Origin: an uncultured Oscillospiraceae bacterium
GTDB lineage: Bacteria; Bacillota; Clostridia; Oscillospirales; Oscillospiraceae
DNA: 64,000 bases
Assembly (NCBI GenBank): GCA_947627735.1
Contig: CANQXG010000002.1
Coordinates: forward strand, 104,146-168,145
Reading direction: 5' to 3'
Shown: positions 59,001 through 64,000 of the stretch, piece after piece
Layout: each line of letters begins with the position of its first letter
Numbering within the stretch: the first letter of the stretch is position 1
Translations under genes and position numbers: made by a program
Notes under the pieces: generated by a model
Seen by the model: the letters and a program-made list of their open reading frames with translations, nothing else
What the model was told of the DNA's origin: nothing
Database searches by the model: none

Positions 59001-60212
59001 TCAATACTCCGAACTAAGAAGAAAATCGGCTATGTGCATCGTTTTTATGCCTTCGTAGTTTCCTCCGGCAAACTCATCCGCTCTTAATACATATTTCGGA
59101 TAGTTGTCATGTATTTCAAGCAGACGATGATATTCACGTTTTTCAGCTTTCTCGGAACGGATTTCTTGGGTGACCTGAGCATAGAGCTTCTCATTCTGCC
59201 TTGTGCCTATGAAATCGATCTCTCCGTCATTGGTTTTTCCAATATGGACAGTGTAACCCCTGCGGCAGAGTTCCAAATAGACGATGTTCTCAAGGCTCGC
59301 GGCAACTGTATCGGCATTGTAGCCTAAAACGCTGTATCTCAAAGATGTATCTGCGAGATAAAACTTCTCCTGTGTCTTTAGCAGTTCCTTGCCTTGTATG
59401 TCGTATCTGGAACAGCGGTGAAGCAAATATGCTTTTTCCAGTTTTTCCAGGTAGCCATATACGGTTTCATTGTCGATCTTTCTGTTCTCTGATTTCAAGT
59501 AATCCGAGATCGACTTTGCAGAAAAAGTATTGCCCACATTGTTAAACGTGAATTTGACAACTCGCTCCAGTTGGTCGATCTTTCTTACCTGATTACGCCG
59601 CACAATGTCGGCAAAAATGGTAGAATTGTATATATCCCGCACGATGGTGTATATCTCGTCCTGAGAATACTTCCTCAGATGCGTTGCTGGGAATCCGCCC
59701 AAACGAACATATTCTGGTAGTTCCCCCCTTGGGTCTGCGACAGGGCTGTATATTTCCTTGAACTTCAGGTACTCAGCAAATGAGAGCGTGTAGATGCGAA
59801 AAGTAACATATCTGCCAGTCAGATATGTAGATATTTCGGAGGACATCATGCGGGAGTTGGAGCCTGTCACATATAGATCCACATTATAATCTGAGGAAAG
59901 AGAATTGACGACCCTTTCCCAGCCCTTGATCTCCTGCACTTCATCAAGAAACAAATACGTCCGGCCGGTAGGAGATAGGAGTTGCTTCAGTTCGCCATAC
60001 ATCTGTTTTGCTGTCATATCTGCATATTCCATCGAATCATAACGGCGACTTATGATCCGTTCGTCAGGGACATTCCTTTCCACCCGTAGTTTTTCCATAA
60101 TCATTTTCAATATGGTGGACTTCCCACAGCGGCGAACCCCTGTCAACACCTTCACAAAAGGGGTATCTACATAGGCCATGATCCTATCTACATACATAGG
60201 TCTATAAATCAA
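59001..60212 (-). CDS. AAA-family ATPase with DUF4143
   Basis: The protein of about 403 residues has an AAA_14 ATPase domain (Walker A GVRRCGKSTILKMIM, Walker B YLFLDEVQEI, sensor TGSNSRMM) and a C-terminal DUF4143 with a PD-(D/E)xK-like motif (ENIVYLELCRRGYTVHIGKT, GEIDFIG). The start is TTG 60212, 7 bases after GGAGGTGATC, giving the typical MIYRPMYVDRI N-terminus; ATG 60227 overlaps the RBS. The role of this very common family is unknown. It has its own promoter with a palindrome and a terminator, and sits between two copies of a sortase 3' end. Confidence 0.9.
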   Translation of the reverse strand: MIYRPMYVDRIMAYVDTPFVKVLTGVRRCGKSTILKMIMEKLRVERNVPDERIISRRYDSMEYADMTAKQMYGELKQLLSPTGRTYLFLDEVQEIKGWERVVNSLSSDYNVDLYVTGSNSRMMSSEISTYLTGRYVTFRIYTLSFAEYLKFKEIYSPVADPRGELPEYVRLGGFPATHLRKYSQDEIYTIVRDIYNSTIFADIVRRNQVRKIDQLERVVKFTFNNVGNTFSAKSISDYLKSENRKIDNETVYGYLEKLEKAYLLHRCSRYDIQGKELLKTQEKFYLADTSLRYSVLGYNADTVAASLENIVYLELCRRGYTVHIGKTNDGEIDFIGTRQNEKLYAQVTQEIRSEKAEKREYHRLLEIHDNYPKYVLRADEFAGGNYEGIKTMHIADFLLSSEY

Positions 60213-60235
60213 GACGATCACCTCCATCTAAGGTC

Positions 60236-60289
60236 AGTATACCACAAAAATCGGTGAATGCAAACATATTTGCGGTTATAAACCGCAAA
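60236..60289 (-). promoter_or_regulatory. promoter and palindromic operator of the DUF4143 ATPase
   Basis: Minus strand: TTGCAT (60263-60258), 16-bp spacer, TATACT (60241-60236). Just upstream is a perfect 9-bp inverted repeat TTTGCGGTT-ATA-AACCGCAAA (60269-60289), a likely repressor or activator site. Confidence 0.65.
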
Positions 60290-60395
60290 AAAGAAGATAA
60301 CCATGTCTTTGTGCGGAAAGTCATTTGAGGAGGTCGCATCTGATCAACCATAGGATGCAACGCATGGGCCTCTAATCGAGGCCCATGCTCTTTTG

Positions 60396-61175
60396 TCAGC
60401 CGATAACGCGGTCACAGTAGACCACGTATCTGTACTTGCCCCCGGAGGCGTAGGGGTGGCAGGTGAGCAGCGTCAGCATATCCCGTCCCGGCTGGATCAG
60501 TATCTCGTTGATGTCGTTGGGCTTTATGACCTTGATGGACGTGACCTCATAGGTCAGCGTTTCCCAAAGATTTGTGATATACACCCGGTCGCCTACTTCC
60601 AGAAGGTCGATATAGCGGAAGAAGGGCGCGCCGTACCATCCCCGGTGGGCGGCGATCACGCAGTTGGTGTCCATGCCTCCGATGGGAAGGCTGGTCTGGG
60701 ACAAATGCACCGCGCCAGCGGCCATGTTGTCATAGGTCGCACCAAGATAAATAGGCAGCTCCACGTCCATTTTTGGTATGGAGATCACGCCCATCGCACC
60801 ATTCTCCACGCCGTAGGCGGTGAGGTCAAAGGAGGGCTGCTGGTATGCCCAAGCGTCGCAAAGCCCGGTCTGTCCGTTGGCGTAGATCTGGGCGTTGTAC
60901 CGCGCCATGGCGTCATATAGCTCCGAATACGGCCTGGGCGTGGGCGATGGCATGGGACCCTCCACATATTCAAAGGTCACGTCGGCATCGTCCTCTCCCG
61001 CGGCGGACATATCAAAGAAGTCGCTGACCGCGACATGGGCCTTATGGGTCAGATGAGCGCCCACCAGCTCCGGCCATAGCAAGATGGTGAGGCCCGCTAG
61101 GAAGATGGCACAGGCCAGGGAGATAAGCGCCCGCGTCTTTGCGCTGCGCCTCGGATGCGGTTTATCGTGCCTCAT
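60396..61175 (-). CDS. sortase (class C/B-like), second of the pilus cassette
   Basis: The 259-residue protein has an N-terminal signal anchor (about 16-36) and a sortase barrel with catalytic His in CVIAAHRGWYG, Cys in LLTCHPY (TLxTC) and Arg in KYRYVVYCDR. There is no C-terminal membrane helix. Start ATG 61175 lies 10 bases after AGGAGG; ATG 61184 abuts it. It overlaps the end of the upstream sortase. It probably anchors or polymerises the pilin at 62040. Confidence 0.9.
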   Translation of the reverse strand: MRHDKPHPRRSAKTRALISLACAIFLAGLTILLWPELVGAHLTHKAHVAVSDFFDMSAAGEDDADVTFEYVEGPMPSPTPRPYSELYDAMARYNAQIYANGQTGLCDAWAYQQPSFDLTAYGVENGAMGVISIPKMDVELPIYLGATYDNMAAGAVHLSQTSLPIGGMDTNCVIAAHRGWYGAPFFRYIDLLEVGDRVYITNLWETLTYEVTSIKVIKPNDINEILIQPGRDMLTLLTCHPYASGGKYRYVVYCDRVIG

Positions 61176-62043
61176 GTTTGCCATACCTCCTGCGTGTGTG
61201 CTTTGCGAGATAGAGCCTCCATCCAATGACCGCCGCGGCGCTGCACCCTGCCAGGATTCCAACGCCCAGGGCAAGGCCCTTGACGTACTGCCGCCGCCAG
61301 GTGGAGGACTCTGGTGCGGCCTCTGCCTCCATGACCGACTCTTGTGCCGGCACGTATGGCACGCGCTTGCCCCGAACAAGCAGGCGGTGGGTGTTTACTG
61401 CATACGGCGTACAAGTAATGAGCGTCACAAGGTCCATTCCCGGCTGAAGCTCCAACGCGGCAGCGTCATCCGGCTCCACGATCAGGATTTGATCGATCTC
61501 ATAGGCCAGTGTTTCGCCCAGGACGCTCAGATAGAACCTGTCGCCCTCCCGCAGTTGTTCCAGGTCGGTGAACATCCGCTGGGAGGCAAGGCCGGAATGG
61601 GCCGCGAGGACCGCGTGGGTGCTTTCGCCGCCCACGGGCAGGGACGAACCGGGCAGATGCCCCACGCCCTGTTCCAAGGTGCTGTTTTCTACGCCGTGGT
61701 ATATGGGCAGCTCCACATCAATGGACGGGATGCGGATATAGCCCATGATGCCATTGTTGTTCACGTTCAACAGGTCATCATAGCCGTCCCGTGCGGCATT
61801 GAGGCGGGAAATGGCATCGGGGCCACTCATAGAGATGACCCCGATGCTGCGGTTGAACTGCTGCGCCGCCTCACGCTCCCGCATGAGCGTGGTATCGTCC
61901 ATGCGGGAGATGGCGTCAGAGTAGGCGGCCATCGCGGTGGATTGATATTTCTCCGCGAGGTAGTTGCTGACGAATGGATAGAGCGTGATACCCAGCGCCA
62001 GCAGGAATACCAGCGCGCAGACGGCTATTTTGAGCCAGCTCAT
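61162..62043 (-). CDS. class C (pilus-polymerising) sortase
   Basis: The 293-residue protein has an N-terminal membrane helix (about 4-24), the sortase fold with IMGYIRIPSIDVELPIYHGV, catalytic His in VLAAHSGLA, Cys in LITCTPYAV and Arg in THRLLVRGKR, and a C-terminal membrane helix (about 258-280) typical of class C enzymes. A canonical DPW/DPF lid motif is not evident. Class C sortases join pilins through isopeptide bonds. It starts within the stop of the pilin gene (4-base overlap), confirming one operon. Confidence 0.92.
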   Translation of the reverse strand: MSWLKIAVCALVFLLALGITLYPFVSNYLAEKYQSTAMAAYSDAISRMDDTTLMREREAAQQFNRSIGVISMSGPDAISRLNAARDGYDDLLNVNNNGIMGYIRIPSIDVELPIYHGVENSTLEQGVGHLPGSSLPVGGESTHAVLAAHSGLASQRMFTDLEQLREGDRFYLSVLGETLAYEIDQILIVEPDDAAALELQPGMDLVTLITCTPYAVNTHRLLVRGKRVPYVPAQESVMEAEAAPESSTWRRQYVKGLALGVGILAGCSAAAVIGWRLYLAKHTRRRYGKHEAR

Positions 62044-63920
62044 CTATGGCTGCGCCGCCGGCTGAAAATAAAGATAGCCGCCGCAGCGCCCGCCATGAGG
62101 ACGATCCCGATGGTGGCGTAGAGCCAGGTGCCTCTGCCGCCCGTCTGGGGCAGGTCGAAGCCCTTGGTGTTCACCACGGTCAGGGTGACGAAAGCGTTTG
62201 CAGATTCGTTGGAGGCCGCCATCTCCGCCGCGTTGCCGTTCACCGTGGCGGAGGCCGTCAGCATGGGTTTCTTGCACACATCACAAACGGTGCCGTCAGC
62301 GGCGGTGATAACGACCTTCACAGGCTCTTTGAGCAGTACATACCCATTATCGGTGGCCGTTTCAGTGATGGAGTAGGCATCATCCTCCAAGCCCTTGACG
62401 ATGATCTTGCCCTCCGCCGTGGGGATGAACACGGTGGCCTGGGCCTCCTCAGAGGTGTGGCCGGTCACATAGTAGATCCCATCCTGCTGGGTGGCCTGGA
62501 CATAGTAGTTGTCCGTATCGTTATGGATGGTCATCTTGACGGCGTCAAAGTTGCCGGCGCCGTCAGAGAACTTCTTGGTGAGATCCAGGCCGTATACATA
62601 CACATGGCAGTCGTCCTTGAGAGTGTCATAGTATTCGGAGTTGGTCCGTTTCCAGGTGAGGGTCACATCGTTGGGGTTAGCCTTGTCGCCGTATACAACG
62701 GTGGCGTCGCTGTTGACCTTGGCGGCGTAGGTGATCCGCATGGTGCAGGCGGAGTAACCGCGCTGGACATCACTGTTGCCGTAGACGCTCTCACTGGTGT
62801 TGATCTCCGAAAGGCCCAGCGCCGTCATGGTGATGGTCATAGAGGTGCCGCCGTCCTCCGGAGCGTAGTCCACGTTGAATTTGCCGTCCCCTTCGGACCA
62901 GGAGGCGATCTTCTGGGAACAGTCCTTATCCTGGAAGAACTCGATCACCACATCATTCTTGGCATAGGCGAGGCCCTGGCTCAGATTATCCACGAAGGTG
63001 TAGGTGGTGAGCTGGGAGGCCGTGCTGGTGATGGTGGGCAGCGTGGAGATGATCTGATACTGCATCACATCGCCGTCCGAGCCGGAGGCGGTATGGGCAT
63101 AGCCGTCCGAGATGCTGTCCGTGGAGCCATCGTTCTTGCCGGTGGAGGTGCTGGCCTCGCGGACGGTCTTTTCGAGGGTGGGCGCACCGGTGTTGTTCTT
63201 GGGATATACAGTCACATCATAATTCCAGGAAGCGCCGTCAACGTTCGTCATGGGCAGCGATACCAGGAAGGGGTCCGTGGTGCTGGTGACATTTTCGGGC
63301 ACGGCGGTCTCTACGAGAAGATAGAGGCCCAGAGGCAGGCCGCTGGCGGAGCTGTGGCCGTATTCATCCGTTTCCGTCATGGTAACGCCGCTGTTGGAGC
63401 CGATATAGGCTTCCAGGGCATTCTTCGTGGTAGTCGCGTTGTCCGCGAGAGCCTTTTCCAGCGCGGAGATCAGAGTGTCAGAGGTGAAGTAATAGACCTC
63501 TTCTGCCTGGTGCTGGGCGTTCTCAGTGGAAAGACCCAGGGCGGTGAGGAAAGCGGTGGTGGCAGCGCCCGCCGGCATGGCGTAAACGGTGGCGGTCGTC
63601 TGGCCGCTGCCGTCAGAGCCGGCGTAGGTGGCGATGTCGGCCACCTTCAGGTACGTGAACTTTACGCCCTTGATGGCGTAGTTGACCGCCCCTCCCAGGG
63701 TGTCGTTCACAGAACTGTCGTAGACACCGGAGGACACATGGGCATCGGCATCCCAGGTGCCCGCGGCCTCGGCGCTGGTCAGATCGTACTTGTAGATGTT
63801 CAGCGAGCCCGTCTTGGATGCGTCGATGGCGGGACCGGGGGAGGCATAGCCGAACGCGCACAGGGACATGGCCAGGATGACGGCCAGGATGAGGGAAACG
63901 ATTCTCTTCACAGTTTTCAT
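62040..63920 (-). CDS. LPXTG major pilin with SpaA-type isopeptide domains
   Basis: The 626-residue protein has a signal peptide (about 1-26), a pilin motif with the crosslinking Lys (WNYDVTVYPKNN), several Ig-like domains (about 240-560), an E-box-like YSITETATDNGY and the C-terminal sorting signal FDLPQTGG followed by a membrane helix and RRRSHR. Class C sortase would polymerise it through the YPK lysine. ATG 63920 follows AAGGAG. It heads the pilin - sortase - sortase operon; further pilin genes may lie beyond the window edge. Confidence 0.94.
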   Translation of the reverse strand: MKTVKRIVSLILAVILAMSLCAFGYASPGPAIDASKTGSLNIYKYDLTSAEAAGTWDADAHVSSGVYDSSVNDTLGGAVNYAIKGVKFTYLKVADIATYAGSDGSGQTTATVYAMPAGAATTAFLTALGLSTENAQHQAEEVYYFTSDTLISALEKALADNATTTKNALEAYIGSNSGVTMTETDEYGHSSASGLPLGLYLLVETAVPENVTSTTDPFLVSLPMTNVDGASWNYDVTVYPKNNTGAPTLEKTVREASTSTGKNDGSTDSISDGYAHTASGSDGDVMQYQIISTLPTITSTASQLTTYTFVDNLSQGLAYAKNDVVIEFFQDKDCSQKIASWSEGDGKFNVDYAPEDGGTSMTITMTALGLSEINTSESVYGNSDVQRGYSACTMRITYAAKVNSDATVVYGDKANPNDVTLTWKRTNSEYYDTLKDDCHVYVYGLDLTKKFSDGAGNFDAVKMTIHNDTDNYYVQATQQDGIYYVTGHTSEEAQATVFIPTAEGKIIVKGLEDDAYSITETATDNGYVLLKEPVKVVITAADGTVCDVCKKPMLTASATVNGNAAEMAASNESANAFVTLTVVNTKGFDLPQTGGRGTWLYATIGIVLMAGAAAAIFIFSRRRSHR

Positions 63921-64000
63921 GGTTCATTCTCCTTGTATTATGAAGTAGTAGTTATTAGTGACCCTCTCCAAGGTCATGTGCTACACTGGAAGGGATGCTG
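63921..64000. other. upstream region of the pilin gene, cut by the window edge
   Basis: Eighty bases containing the pilin RBS and leader. No promoter can be fixed within it. Confidence 0.4.

Overview
The window looks like the chromosome of a spore-forming, GC-rich clostridium of the Oscillospiraceae type (Flavonifractor / Pseudoflavonifractor / Lawsonibacter-like). This is inferred from the high-GC Firmicute gene set, good AGGAGG ribosome binding sites, a spoVAC gene behind a sigma-G-like promoter, Rex, RicT, SLH surface proteins, and a short hairpin-ended repeat common in gut Firmicutes. No species can be named from sequence alone.

Positions 1-36,405 are mostly ordinary chromosome in short operons: radC; tRNA-Thr(CGT); a large Cys-rich SLH lipoprotein; a rex-mnmE operon; holB-ricT; a membrane-anchored parvulin foldase; a NYN-LOTUS protein; an SLH-like/transglutaminase protein and an Sfp-type PPTase; a NitT/TauT-type ABC transporter led by a TM1266-family regulator behind a structured leader RNA; a GntR/DUF5808 pair; an oxidoreductase, a CDF metal transporter and YitT; spoVAC; a PadR/HAAS-DUF4097 pair; a polar amino-acid ABC transporter with a circularly permuted relative of its binding protein next door; a two-component system followed by an HtrA protease; and pyruvate phosphate dikinase (ppdK).

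From the 3' end of ppdK to the right edge the DNA is mobile or rearranged. A large serine recombinase sits against ppdK and its C-terminal codons run into it. Beside it is an AT-rich three-gene operon (38.59-42.70 kb): an exonuclease-DUF429-kinase fusion, a PurZ-like adenylosuccinate synthetase with Ser in place of the catalytic Asp, and a dCTP-deaminase/dUTPase-fold protein with a membrane anchor. Diverged 35-bp direct repeats flank it. It is the best candidate for an undescribed nucleotide-based (probably anti-phage) system. Next come MazF, a sigma-like factor, small regulators, and a surface-polysaccharide cluster (46.1-54.8 kb) with two gene fusions and a sharp base-composition break near 48.70 kb.

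At 54.8-58.0 kb are broken remains of a conjugative element: a virB4 truncated at both ends, an IS110 tail, and a ParA fused in frame to the next gene. After these come a HEPN-MNT toxin-antitoxin pair, a duplicated sortase fragment, a DUF4143 ATPase, and a pilus cassette of two sortases and an LPXTG SpaA-type pilin.
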